Shown here in pieces: positions 55,022 to 63,213 of a stretch of 64,000 nucleotides of DNA. The notes under the pieces are model-generated. The model was not told the DNA's origin. It did not search any database and saw only the letters and a list, made by a program, of their open reading frames with translations. A program made the position numbers and the translations under genes. The stretch is taken from positions 124,001 through 188,000 of the forward strand of contig NZ_JAVMIP010000004.1 in assembly GCF_031729055.1 (NCBI RefSeq), in the 5' to 3' direction. The stretch comes from Pseudocalidococcus azoricus BACA0444 (GTDB lineage Bacteria; Cyanobacteriota; Cyanobacteriia; Thermosynechococcales; Thermosynechococcaceae). The stretch's first letter is position 1. Each line of letters starts with the position of its first letter.

Positions 55022-55297
55022 TTATTGATGAGCCTCCATATACGCTCGGAGTAATTGATTAATCTGGGTTTGATAGCCCCGGCCTTGTGACTTAAACCAC
55101 TCCAGAACATCATGATCAATGCGGAGTGTCACTTGAGCCTTGGCTTTTGTAGCAGGTAAACCCCGCCGCACAATCGCTTTAGCAAACATTTCGGGTGTAA
55201 TCTCTGGACAATCAGATAAATCAATTTCTTCATCGTTCATTGCATCCAGTCGTTGCCAATCAGTTTGAGAGTTGCTCGAAGTAGGTTTGTTGTTCAT
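55022..55297 (-). CDS. brnA: BrnA antitoxin
   Basis: A 91-residue antitoxin starting at MNNKPTSS. The ribbon-helix-helix C-terminus is visible: KAKAQVTLRIDHDVLEWFKSQGRGYQTQINQLL. The N-terminal acidic linker (DEEIDLSDCPEITPEMF) is typical of BrnA. It overlaps the 3' end of brnT by 38 bp. Confidence 0.92.
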   Translation of the reverse strand: MNNKPTSSNSQTDWQRLDAMNDEEIDLSDCPEITPEMFAKAIVRRGLPATKAKAQVTLRIDHDVLEWFKSQGRGYQTQINQLLRAYMEAHQ

Positions 55298-55535
55298 ATT
55301 TGGTTGCCTTTCTTGCGGAAATAATACGGATGCAATCTTCACTTTCGGTGTGGACAACAGCAATAACTCGCCCTAGCAACAAGCCGAATGTAACAAAACG
55401 CTGCTCTCCATAGCTGTAACGATCATCCTCAACTGTGAGAATATCGCCATCAAACACGACTGGAACATCAATAAAATCTATTCCATGCTTACGAAGATTA
55501 GTAAGGCGTTTTGCTTCATCCCATTGATAGTCCAT
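55260..55535 (-). CDS. brnT: BrnT ribonuclease toxin
   Basis: A 91-residue toxin of the RelE-like fold with YQWDEAKRLTNLRKHGIDF, FGLLLGRVIAVVHTE and RIISARKATKYEQQTY. BrnT degrades RNA and is neutralised by BrnA, which also represses the operon. Toxin-first order is normal for BrnTA. Both genes appear complete. Confidence 0.93.
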   Translation of the reverse strand: MDYQWDEAKRLTNLRKHGIDFIDVPVVFDGDILTVEDDRYSYGEQRFVTFGLLLGRVIAVVHTESEDCIRIISARKATKYEQQTYFEQLSN

Positions 55536-55605
55536 AACCGAACGACTGCTATATTGGTCAATTGTAGTTACAAATTGTCGTTACGGCATTGAATTTAAGC
55601 AATTT

Positions 55606-56037
55606 CTATTGTGAATTTATAGACTTCCTGCCTGAGTGGGCGTTTAGAGGCTGAAATAATTTTCCCGTTCTCTCTAATTCCACCATCCAGGCCCCGGAAC
55701 CAAAAATCTGAGACATCAACGCCGGAACCGCCAAATCTGCATCCAAGGATTCCCAATGTAAGCCATAGCCAGAGGGAGAGATTTCAACCTCAGCTAACTG
55801 TTCGGAAGTCGCACCTTGTAAACCTTGGAGCAAATGAACCGGAAAAGAAGCCCTCACCCCCGTCTTGAGTTCAATTTTAATCGTGTTATCAACCGGATTA
55901 AACCAGGCCCGCTTTGCCCGTGGCTCACTTTTTTCCAGAACTTCATCCACTTTTCGAGCATGATCAATTTGCTGTTGGATATCTGAGGCAACTGGGATAG
56001 GCTCACAGGTGAAAAAGTCGGAGTAATTACTACTCAT
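55606..56037 (-). CDS. DUF2442 family protein, array copy D
   Basis: A 143-residue ORF with the full DUF2442 core (QQIDHARKVDEVLEKSEPR, KRAWFNPVDNTIKIEL, FPVHLLQGLQGATSEQLAE, GYGLHWESLDADLAVPAL). It is nearly identical at DNA level, by eye, to copy A over about 240 bp. The C-terminus (GAWMVELERTGKLFQPL) differs from A. It lies 71 bp upstream of brnT and 85 bp downstream of DUF262 and may be the most complete copy. Confidence 0.75.
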   Translation of the reverse strand: MSSNYSDFFTCEPIPVASDIQQQIDHARKVDEVLEKSEPRAKRAWFNPVDNTIKIELKTGVRASFPVHLLQGLQGATSEQLAEVEISPSGYGLHWESLDADLAVPALMSQIFGSGAWMVELERTGKLFQPLNAHSGRKSINSQ

Positions 56038-56121
56038 AACTTAGTCTCCAATTCTTCTATGAGTAGCAATATTTTAAACTCTGGGAATTATGTTTTTATA
56101 CAACTGATAGTAATTGTATTT

Positions 56122-57129
56122 TCAGCTTTTTTGTCGAATAAGTTGAGAAATTATATTTCCTCTTAGAATTCTGCTGCTCCTATCATTACTAGCTTGTAAA
56201 GCAGACTTGTAATATCTTACAGCATCCCCATAATCACTAGTTTGCCCAGAAGCAACTAGCTCCACAGAAGCATAAAACCTATCAAGGTTCGCACGCAGAA
56301 TTGTCACATCTAAATTTAGTAAATCTTTAAAGATAGCTCTATGTATTTCAACAAATAAGGTGTAAAAATCTGCTTTTTTATATATCCTTGAAGAGTTGTC
56401 AAAATTCAATCTGTCAATAAATGATAAAACCGTATTAAATTCATCTAATAAGTGTTCACTATCAGGAAACTCTTCATTGTATTTGTCTAAATAAAATTCA
56501 AGTTCATTGTCACGATTAAAATATGTACTTATAACCGTAATGATCAAGCCCAGGCAATACTTGACATCATTCATTCTCTTAATATCACCGGCAGTAAATA
56601 TTCTATGTTCATCAAAAAAATCCAACATTGAGACCTTCTCTGCAAAAGCCTTTAGCTCTCCACCAAAGCGAGCATTGTGAAGCTCCATGGCATTCAACCC
56701 GTAACTAGCAGAGTTAATGCGCTTAAAGACCTCTTTGATGTCGTCTAGTGGCATATTGCCCATATCTCGAACGACTACTTTGTATTCTAAGAACTCAATT
56801 TGCCGATCTTCTTCCAAGTCTGAATATGACGGAATGCTATTTCCAAGTTTGATATCAGGAGATCCTTTGAAGTATTGGTATAGAGTCGTAATTCTCTGTT
56901 GCCCATCAACCAAAACTTCCGCACCTTCACCAGTTTTAGGATCTACCTTGCCAGCAGCTATATATATTTCTGGGAAAGGGTATCCTTCAAGTACAGTTCT
57001 GATAAATTCAACTTTATCTTTATTTGTCCAGACTAATCTACGCTGAAAGTCAGGTTGAGGAATAAGAGTCGAGTTTCCGATTGCAGTTAGTAAAACTCTA
57101 AGTCGTCTATTTGAAGCTGATGTATCCAT
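56122..57129 (-). CDS. DUF262 domain protein (GmrSD-N/ParB-like)
   Basis: A 335-residue DUF262 protein. The nucleotide-binding motif VLVDGQQRITTLYQYF is present, preceded by IPQPDFQRRLVWTNKDK and FPEIYI and followed by VFKRINSASYGLNAMELHNAR. No DUF1524 HNH domain is attached, so it is a stand-alone DUF262 unit. These proteins occur in restriction of modified DNA (GmrSD) and in less-characterised defence systems. The gene is AT-rich. A nucleotidyltransferase gene lies 115 bp upstream on the same strand. Confidence 0.88.
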   Translation of the reverse strand: MDTSASNRRLRVLLTAIGNSTLIPQPDFQRRLVWTNKDKVEFIRTVLEGYPFPEIYIAAGKVDPKTGEGAEVLVDGQQRITTLYQYFKGSPDIKLGNSIPSYSDLEEDRQIEFLEYKVVVRDMGNMPLDDIKEVFKRINSASYGLNAMELHNARFGGELKAFAEKVSMLDFFDEHRIFTAGDIKRMNDVKYCLGLIITVISTYFNRDNELEFYLDKYNEEFPDSEHLLDEFNTVLSFIDRLNFDNSSRIYKKADFYTLFVEIHRAIFKDLLNLDVTILRANLDRFYASVELVASGQTSDYGDAVRYYKSALQASNDRSSRILRGNIISQLIRQKS

Positions 57130-57244
57130 TAGCTAACCTCTTGAATACACTGGTCTATACATATCATTTGATATTGCTGAAGAAAGAAGTGTGAATAATA
57201 TAATCCTGCCCTAATCTTATACGGGCCATACTTATTGCTGCTTG

Positions 57245-57682
57245 TTAGGTCATTAAAAAATTCCACCATTCCTTTGAAAATTTAAAGTATTCACTGGAAG
57301 GTAGTTTATCTGGACGAATCCAACCTTCCGAAAGGTACTGAAAAAAGTGCCTGGATTTTGGCCAATCTGCCTTACTTTTCTTGAATAGAAAAACATCTTC
57401 CCAAACTTTTTCAAATAAAGTCCTAGAGACAACTGCTAGATCAATATCTGAGTCATCATTGAATAAACCAAATCTTCGATCTCGCTTGAGGCTGAACCCT
57501 AACTTTCCTGAGCCAACTAAAATTACATCACTAAAGTCTACAGAGAATTTTTCGCAAACCTCTTCACGAAGTTTGTAATGTTGATCATGGTTGAGAGCGT
57601 AACTCGTACCACCAAGTACATACTTTCGGTACACTTGGAGACTATTCAGAATATGAAGGTCTTGCTGAAACTCTTCTATCAT
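57245..57682 (-). CDS. nucleotidyltransferase-fold protein
   Basis: A 145-residue protein with the nucleotidyltransferase motif GSGKLGFSL and DDSDIDLAVVS (G-S ... D-x-D). Aromatic-rich C-terminus (EGWIRPDKLPSSEYFKFSKEWW). It could be a minimal MNT-like or CD-NTase-like catalytic unit that modifies RNA, protein or a nucleotide; the length is that of the catalytic domain only. Likely co-transcribed with DUF262. AT-rich, no HEPN partner seen. Confidence 0.7.
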   Translation of the reverse strand: MIEEFQQDLHILNSLQVYRKYVLGGTSYALNHDQHYKLREEVCEKFSVDFSDVILVGSGKLGFSLKRDRRFGLFNDDSDIDLAVVSRTLFEKVWEDVFLFKKSKADWPKSRHFFQYLSEGWIRPDKLPSSEYFKFSKEWWNFLMT

Positions 57683-57887
57683 CTCTAAACATTTTCAAAT
57701 ATTTACGAAATATTGTATGACTACCTATTTGTTGCGCTAGATATTTTACCCAAAAGGGGTGTTAAGACATTCAAGCTAAAAATCAAGTTTCTATCCGAAC
57801 TTATTATAAGGACTGAAAAAATTTCCACCTAATACCCTGTATATGGAAATCAGCTGGAAACTTCACCTTCATAAGTGCGAGATGAGA

Positions 57888-59678
57888 CTAGCGTCTGGCC
57901 AGTTTTTTACTCACCTTCCGCAGACGAATTGATTGGGGTGTAATTTCCACTAACTCATCCGGGCCAATGTATTCCAACGCCCGCTCTAAGCTCATGTCAA
58001 TCGGGGCCTGCAACTGCACCAATTCATCCCCTGTCGAAGAACGGAAGTTAGTCAACTGTTTGGCTTTGCAGACATTCAATTCCAAATCTTGGGGCCGGTT
58101 GTGTTCCCCGACAATCATGCCTTTATAAACTTTGGTTCCGGGAACAATAAAAAATACGCCCCGATCTTCGGCATTTTTCATCGCATAAAAGGTGCTGACT
58201 CCCTCTTCAAAGGCAATCAACACCCCATTGCGTCGCGCCGAAATGTCTCCAGCCAAGGGCCGATAGTCCAAGAAGCTGTGGTTCATGATTCCGTCACCCC
58301 GAGTTTGGCGCATAAATTCCCCCCGAAACCCGACCAGGCCCCGCGCTGGAATCACAAACTCTAATTGGGTGCGACCATTTCCGCCCACCTGCATATCCTG
58401 CATTTCCCCCCGGCGTTGGCCCAAGCGTTCAATACAACCCCCCACCGCTTCTTCCGGCACATCTAAAACTAGGCACTCAAACGGTTCACAGGGTTGGCCA
58501 CTCACTTCCCGATAAATCACCTGAGGCTGAGACACTTGGAATTCATAGCCTTCCCGCCGCATCGTTTCAATCAAAATTCCCAGGTGCAATTCACCCCGGC
58601 CTGAGACCGCAAACCGATCCGGAGAGTCGGTTTCTTCAATCCGCAACGCCACGTTGGTTTCCAATTCCCGATAGAGCCGATCCCGCAACTGCCGCGAGGT
58701 AACAAATTGCCCTTCTTGGCCGGCAAAGGGGGAATCATTGACCGCAAACGTCATTTGTAAGGTCGGTTCATCCACTTTGATCAGGGGCAGGGCCTGGGGT
58801 TCGTTGGGACAGGTGATGGTTTCGCCAATGTTGGCATCTGCAAATCCGGCCACGGCCACAATGTGCCCCGCTGAGGCGGTTTGCAATTCGACCCGTTTTA
58901 AGCCGTCAAAGCCCAAGAGTTTGGAAATTTTGCTTTTGACAATTTTGCCGCCATCCTGCACCAGCGCGGCCTGTTGTCCCATGGTGATCGTGCCGTTGTG
59001 GATTTTGCCAATCACGATCCGACCCAAATATTCGGAGTAATCCAAAGTGGTGACTTGCAACTGGAGCGGTTTATTGGGATCGCCCACGGGCGGGGACACA
59101 TGGTGCAAAATTGCATTGAACAGGGGCTGCATATTATCGCTGTCGTCTTCCAGCTTGTCCTTGGCAAACCCGGCTAACCCCGAAGCAAACAAATAGGGAA
59201 ATTCACACTGGTCATCATCAGCCCCCAGTTCTAAAAACAAATCCAAGACCTTATCAATCGCTTTGTACGGCTCGGCCTGGGGACGATCAATTTTGTTGAC
59301 GACGACAATCGGGCGCAACCCTTTTTCTAAGGCTTTTTTCAAGACAAATCGAGTTTGGGGCATTGGCCCTTCGTTGGCATCGACAATCAGGAGACAGCCT
59401 TCGACCATCCCTAAAACTCGCTCCACTTCACCGCCAAAATCCGCGTGGCCGGGGGTATCGACAATATTGATCAGGGTGTCTTTGTAGCGCACCGCCGTGT
59501 TTTTGGCCAGAATCGTAATCCCCCGTTCCCGCTCCAGGTCGTTGGAGTCCATCACACAATCGGGAATGTCTTCTCCCTCACGAAATGTCCCGGACTGACG
59601 CAACAAGGCATCAACAAGTGTAGTTTTACCGTGATCAACGTGGGCAATGATCGCAACATTCCGAATGGGCAGACTCAT
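57888..59678 (-). CDS. typA: translational GTPase TypA/BipA
   Basis: A 596-residue ribosome-associated GTPase needed for stress adaptation and ribosome assembly. I use the ATG at [20 protein letters not shown], the family start; the longer frame adds 26 residues. G motifs are [30 protein letters not shown] and NKIDRP. The TypA-specific C-terminal domain is present ([19 protein letters not shown], then [11 protein letters not shown]). Monocistronic. Confidence 0.97.
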   Translation of the reverse strand: MSLPIRNVAIIAHVDHGKTTLVDALLRQSGTFREGEDIPDCVMDSNDLERERGITILAKNTAVRYKDTLINIVDTPGHADFGGEVERVLGMVEGCLLIVDANEGPMPQTRFVLKKALEKGLRPIVVVNKIDRPQAEPYKAIDKVLDLFLELGADDDQCEFPYLFASGLAGFAKDKLEDDSDNMQPLFNAILHHVSPPVGDPNKPLQLQVTTLDYSEYLGRIVIGKIHNGTITMGQQAALVQDGGKIVKSKISKLLGFDGLKRVELQTASAGHIVAVAGFADANIGETITCPNEPQALPLIKVDEPTLQMTFAVNDSPFAGQEGQFVTSRQLRDRLYRELETNVALRIEETDSPDRFAVSGRGELHLGILIETMRREGYEFQVSQPQVIYREVSGQPCEPFECLVLDVPEEAVGGCIERLGQRRGEMQDMQVGGNGRTQLEFVIPARGLVGFRGEFMRQTRGDGIMNHSFLDYRPLAGDISARRNGVLIAFEEGVSTFYAMKNAEDRGVFFIVPGTKVYKGMIVGEHNRPQDLELNVCKAKQLTNFRSSTGDELVQLQAPIDMSLERALEYIGPDELVEITPQSIRLRKVSKKLARR

Positions 59679-59997
59679 AAAAGTATCAAAAACTGTGAGT
59701 AGGTGAGAGTGAGGGCCGGATAGCCAGAGATTGAGAAATCCGCAACGATTAGCCACAAACCTTTACAATCTTACACCATAGCTTCTCCCTTCGCTGAACA
59801 ATAACTTGGGACGGAGAAGTAGGCAGTAATAGCTTAGGCAAAAAGTCAAGACGCTGTGGCTATGCTCCTTGAAAGTTCTTGAGCCAGGCTTAAAATTCAT
59901 TGAGATAGGGAAGGACTGACAGGAAAGCCAGCCAAATTTATCAAGTTATCTTTAACTGGTTGAATCTGAGAGATGAGATTTCTGATTTTGGATACAA
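59679..59997. other. intergenic region upstream of typA
   Basis: 319 bp between typA and a toxin fragment. No ORF, RNA or repeat recognised; presumed typA promoter. Confidence 0.5.
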
Positions 59998-60127
59998 CTA
60001 AATAATATCCAGAATACCGATGATTGAAAGTCCTAGATGGATGGCTTCTTGTCGGCCCAAACGTTTATCAACGAGCAGATTATCTGCCGGTAACGCAAGG
60101 AATAAACTTATAAAGCTTGCTTCTTGG
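59998..60127 (-). pseudogene. DUF3368 (PIN-like toxin) C-terminal fragment
   Basis: The minus strand encodes EASFISLFLALPADNLLVDK, RLGRQEAIHLGLSIIGILDI and a stop. This matches the DUF3368 core (EA...AI...ad.LLiDe..gR..A..lGl.viGtlgiL), usually 150 residues long. Only the middle remains; no start, catalytic N-terminus or antitoxin partner. A larger frame extends towards the DHH gene but is not similar to anything I recognise. Confidence 0.6.
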
Positions 60128-60187
60128 GTATCAAATTTTGATTTATTCTGAGGCGGTTTGGCAGCCCTTTTATCGAGGGAGTCAGGT

Positions 60188-61489
60188 CTATTCAGTCGTA
60201 TGGAGAACGTTGTTTTTAGGATTGACGAGATGTAGAAGTTTTTGTTTGATTTGGGTGTCGTAAACATTCCACTTCAGCTTGGCATATTCGGGATTAGCAT
60301 TGAGGCCCGCCAAAAAGCCCACCGGAATTTCAAACCCACCGGCCTGGGAACGTCCCCCGCCAAAGAAACGACCCTGACTATCTTGGCCAAAGGCTTCTTT
60401 AATAAATTCATCGGGATCTAGGGTAATTTTAGTTGTCCGCAAGGAACCCACGATTAACTCCACTTCTTCATCTTCGTCATGCACCAGGCCATAGACTACG
60501 GCGGTATGAACATTCTCCTCAGTCACGAGGAAGTCGGCAGCTTGGGGAATGGCATCCCGGTCTTCGTAGCGTAGATAGCCCACACCCGCAATCAGAAAGT
60601 TATTGTGAATCGAGCGATTTTTTAAGGATCGTTCAATCACATCCATGACCTGCTTGGAACGATGGGATAGTAATACCGTATTTAGCAATTGGCAATCACA
60701 AAACTTGCTCAAATAGGCAGCGGCGAGAAAATCTTCTTCGCGGGCCTGTTTTAAACAATCGGTATCTGAGCGCAATCCATGCATTAAAGCGGTGGCACAT
60801 TTGACATGGTCGGTTTTACTACTATCCAGTTGCAGTAGCCCGGCCTGGAGGTATTGGGTCAGGATGGTGGCGGTGGCTCGAATATTGGGACGAATATCCG
60901 TAAATTCAGCCGTGAGGTTGTCCTGGAGGGCATGGTGATCAATGATGGCAATGGCGGGTAGGTTAGCTTGTTTGGCAATGGCTAAAAGTTGACTGGTAGT
61001 GCCTTGGTTATCCACCAAAATGTAGCCTTGATAGATACTAATGTCCCGTTGATCCTTACCCTTGGCCTGGGGATTCCAGCGAATCAGAGGCAAGTTGGTT
61101 AAGCGAACTAGCGTGATATTTTCCTGATGGCTTAAGGCTCCGGCATAGGCAATGTCACATTGAATCTCATACTTTTCGGCAATCATCCGCAAGGCCCAGG
61201 CCGAGGAGAGGGCATCGGGGTCAGGAAAGTCTTGGAGAATGATCAGTAACCGTGACTGCCGATGATGCTCTAAAACTTGCTTTAAGGCTTCAATTCGCTG
61301 GTCTGTGGGGCGTTCAATGGGGCGAACTGGGGTCGGGGTGGGGGGAAGACCGTTACCATTAACCGTTATCGTCCCGTTGCCATGACCGTGGGTTAGGGTC
61401 GGTTGGTTAACGTCCGGTGGACTGACTGGAGTGGATAGGATTACATCTGATTCGATTAGGTCTGAGACATCCAAGGTGCTGCTTTGCAT
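60188..61489 (-). CDS. DHH-family phosphoesterase (NrnA-like)
   Basis: A 433-residue DHH/DHHA1 protein. Metal motifs are DFPDPDALSSAWAL, VDNQGT and AIIDHHALQ. The C-terminal DHHA1 has the FFGGGRSQAGGFEIPVG motif. An 80-residue Pro/Thr/Gly-rich N-terminal extension precedes the domain. Members degrade short oligoribonucleotides or pAp. Single gene with a well-defined frame; substrate not determined. Confidence 0.88.
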   Translation of the reverse strand: MQSSTLDVSDLIESDVILSTPVSPPDVNQPTLTHGHGNGTITVNGNGLPPTPTPVRPIERPTDQRIEALKQVLEHHRQSRLLIILQDFPDPDALSSAWALRMIAEKYEIQCDIAYAGALSHQENITLVRLTNLPLIRWNPQAKGKDQRDISIYQGYILVDNQGTTSQLLAIAKQANLPAIAIIDHHALQDNLTAEFTDIRPNIRATATILTQYLQAGLLQLDSSKTDHVKCATALMHGLRSDTDCLKQAREEDFLAAAYLSKFCDCQLLNTVLLSHRSKQVMDVIERSLKNRSIHNNFLIAGVGYLRYEDRDAIPQAADFLVTEENVHTAVVYGLVHDEDEEVELIVGSLRTTKITLDPDEFIKEAFGQDSQGRFFGGGRSQAGGFEIPVGFLAGLNANPEYAKLKWNVYDTQIKQKLLHLVNPKNNVLHTTE

Positions 61490-61646
61490 GGTTAATTATT
61501 GTAGGCAAAAAATAATGAAATAGCAATCATGCCCGAAAAATAGCCTAATTAAAGATGAGGTTATCATTGTCCCACTAAATCTGAGCCGGGCCGACCCCCA
61601 ATGCTGATCTTCGCAGATATTTTTTAATTTGACATCCTCTTTCCCC

Positions 61647-62564
61647 ATGTCCCCTTTTTTATTACGCCGTTTTCCCCCCCAGGCCTGGGGCCAATTCCTT
61701 TTAATCCTGCTCCTTTGTTGGCCGAGTTATTCCGTTTGGGCCGCTCCCACCACGACTCCGATGATTCAAACCATTAAAGGCAGCCGCGATGCAAATTTCC
61801 AACAGTGGGTTAAGCAACTGGCCCAGGCCCAGGTGATTTATTTAGGCGAAACCCACGACCGCCCCGCCGACCATCAGGCCCAAATGGAGATTATCCAAGC
61901 TCTATTGCAAAAAAAGCCAGGGATTGCTCTCGGCCTGGAGATGTTTCAGCGGCCCTTCCAAGGGGTTTTGGATCGCTATCTGGCCGGTCAACTCACCGAG
62001 GTACAACTTCAGGAGGAGAGTGAGTATGCCCAACGCTGGGGATTTCCCTGGTCATCTTACGCCCCCGTTTTACGCTTGGCCAAAGAACATCAACTCCCTG
62101 TGCTGGCCTTGAACACCCCCACAGAAATCACCCGCCAAGTGGCCCGGAATGGGCTGGAGAGCTTAATTTCTACCGATTTTACCTATATTCCCCCCTTAGA
62201 GGCGATTGATCTGACGAACCAGGCCTATCGTCAACGCCTGGCCGAGATTTTCCAGGCCCACCACCAAGGCCAAAGCCACAGTTTGGATTTAGATCGCTTT
62301 TTCCAGGCCCAAGTCCTTTGGGATGAGACGATGGCAGCGGTGATTGCCGATTACGTTAAACAACATCCAGAGAAAACCCTGATCGTTTTGGTTGGCCAAG
62401 GACATTTGCATTACGGTGATGGGATTCCGCAGCGGGTACAACGGCGACTAGCGACTATGGCTCAATTTCGACAAGTGACGGTACTACTAAATCCTGATCC
62501 GGGCCTGGCCTGGCAATCTCCCACGGATCAACCCATTGCGGATGTGCTTTGGTATTCCCAGTGA
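61647..62564 (+). CDS. ChaN-like (Tiki/haem-binding uptake) protein with signal sequence
   Basis: A 305-residue exported protein; ATG at MSPFLLRRF. The hydrophobic signal is QFLLILLLCWPSYSVWAA. The ChaN core contains VIYLGETHDRPADHQAQME, ALGLEMFQRPFQGVLD and VLVGQGHLHYGDGIPQRV. This family includes the iron-regulated lipoprotein ChaN that binds haem. There is no clean lipobox, so probably periplasmic rather than a lipoprotein. Function in iron handling is inferred. Confidence 0.85.
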   Translation: MSPFLLRRFPPQAWGQFLLILLLCWPSYSVWAAPTTTPMIQTIKGSRDANFQQWVKQLAQAQVIYLGETHDRPADHQAQMEIIQALLQKKPGIALGLEMFQRPFQGVLDRYLAGQLTEVQLQEESEYAQRWGFPWSSYAPVLRLAKEHQLPVLALNTPTEITRQVARNGLESLISTDFTYIPPLEAIDLTNQAYRQRLAEIFQAHHQGQSHSLDLDRFFQAQVLWDETMAAVIADYVKQHPEKTLIVLVGQGHLHYGDGIPQRVQRRLATMAQFRQVTVLLNPDPGLAWQSPTDQPIADVLWYSQ

Positions 62565-62661
62565 TAACTCCCGATAATTGTCTCCATCGAGTAAACAGAA
62601 CTCAGATCGCGACCTGGCCTGGAAAAAGTGGACAGAGAAGTTAAGTGGAGCTTCCTGCCGA

Positions 62662-62883
62662 TTACGCTAAAGGAAGAGTTGAAACGATAAGCTCATCAGG
62701 AACAAAGTCTTCCCACTCTAACTGATTCAAATGAGTCACAAGGTCATCGTATTCATCAGTGGATAACCAAGCCTCAATCTTAATGGGGTGCTTAGTCTGT
62801 CCTGCTTTTGTAGCCCTTTCCACAGCCACGTCAGCTAGATAATTAGCACGCTCAAGAGGATACTCAGGGACTGTAGTTGACAT
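62662..62883 (-). CDS. small acidic hypothetical protein, second of a coupled pair
   Basis: A 73-residue ORF (MSTTVPEYPLERANYLADVA), rich in Asp/Glu, with no recognised domain. It starts two bases after the stop of another small ORF on the same strand, typical of translationally coupled pairs. Antitoxin-like size, but no family match from memory. Confidence 0.5.
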   Translation of the reverse strand: MSTTVPEYPLERANYLADVAVERATKAGQTKHPIKIEAWLSTDEYDDLVTHLNQLEWEDFVPDELIVSTLPLA

Positions 62884-62885
62884 CG

Positions 62886-63062
62886 TTACTTCACCCTCGG
62901 AAAACTAACCCGACCATTGGGACGAATCGCAACAACAGGGCTACCAGGCAAGCTCAACCAGACAAACCAAGTACCAGATTGAGGATAAAAAGTGTCTCGG
63001 AAAATAATGTCAATGGCCTGGTAGGCTTCAAATACTAGCAACTGAGAATCAGTAGGACTCAA
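62886..63062 (-). CDS. small hypothetical protein, first of a coupled pair
   Basis: Minus-strand ORF of 58 codons with a TTG start (SPTDSQLLVFEAYQAIDIIF, then RDTFYPQSGTWFVWLSL, RPNGRVSFPRVK). An in-frame TAG lies five codons before the chosen TTG. It is coding-like in composition and followed two bases later by the next ORF. An upstream ATG in another frame suggests it may have lost its true start by a frameshift. No known family. Confidence 0.45.
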   Translation of the reverse strand: MSPTDSQLLVFEAYQAIDIIFRDTFYPQSGTWFVWLSLPGSPVVAIRPNGRVSFPRVK

Positions 63063-63213
63063 ACCAAACCCTTTCTAACCATATCTAAAAAGCTTGAGAT
63101 TTGCAAATTATAGTCATTTCGCGAGGGAATGAAACACAAAAATATTAGAAACCTTTACAACTGGTATCTTAGAATATCTCTGTTTTGGCAGAAATGACTG
63201 TATTAGGTTGAGT

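Noticed and set aside
59998..60267. Full 89-residue ORF overlapping the DHH gene
   Set aside because: Only its last 43 codons resemble a known family; the rest lies over the DHH 3' end and has no support.
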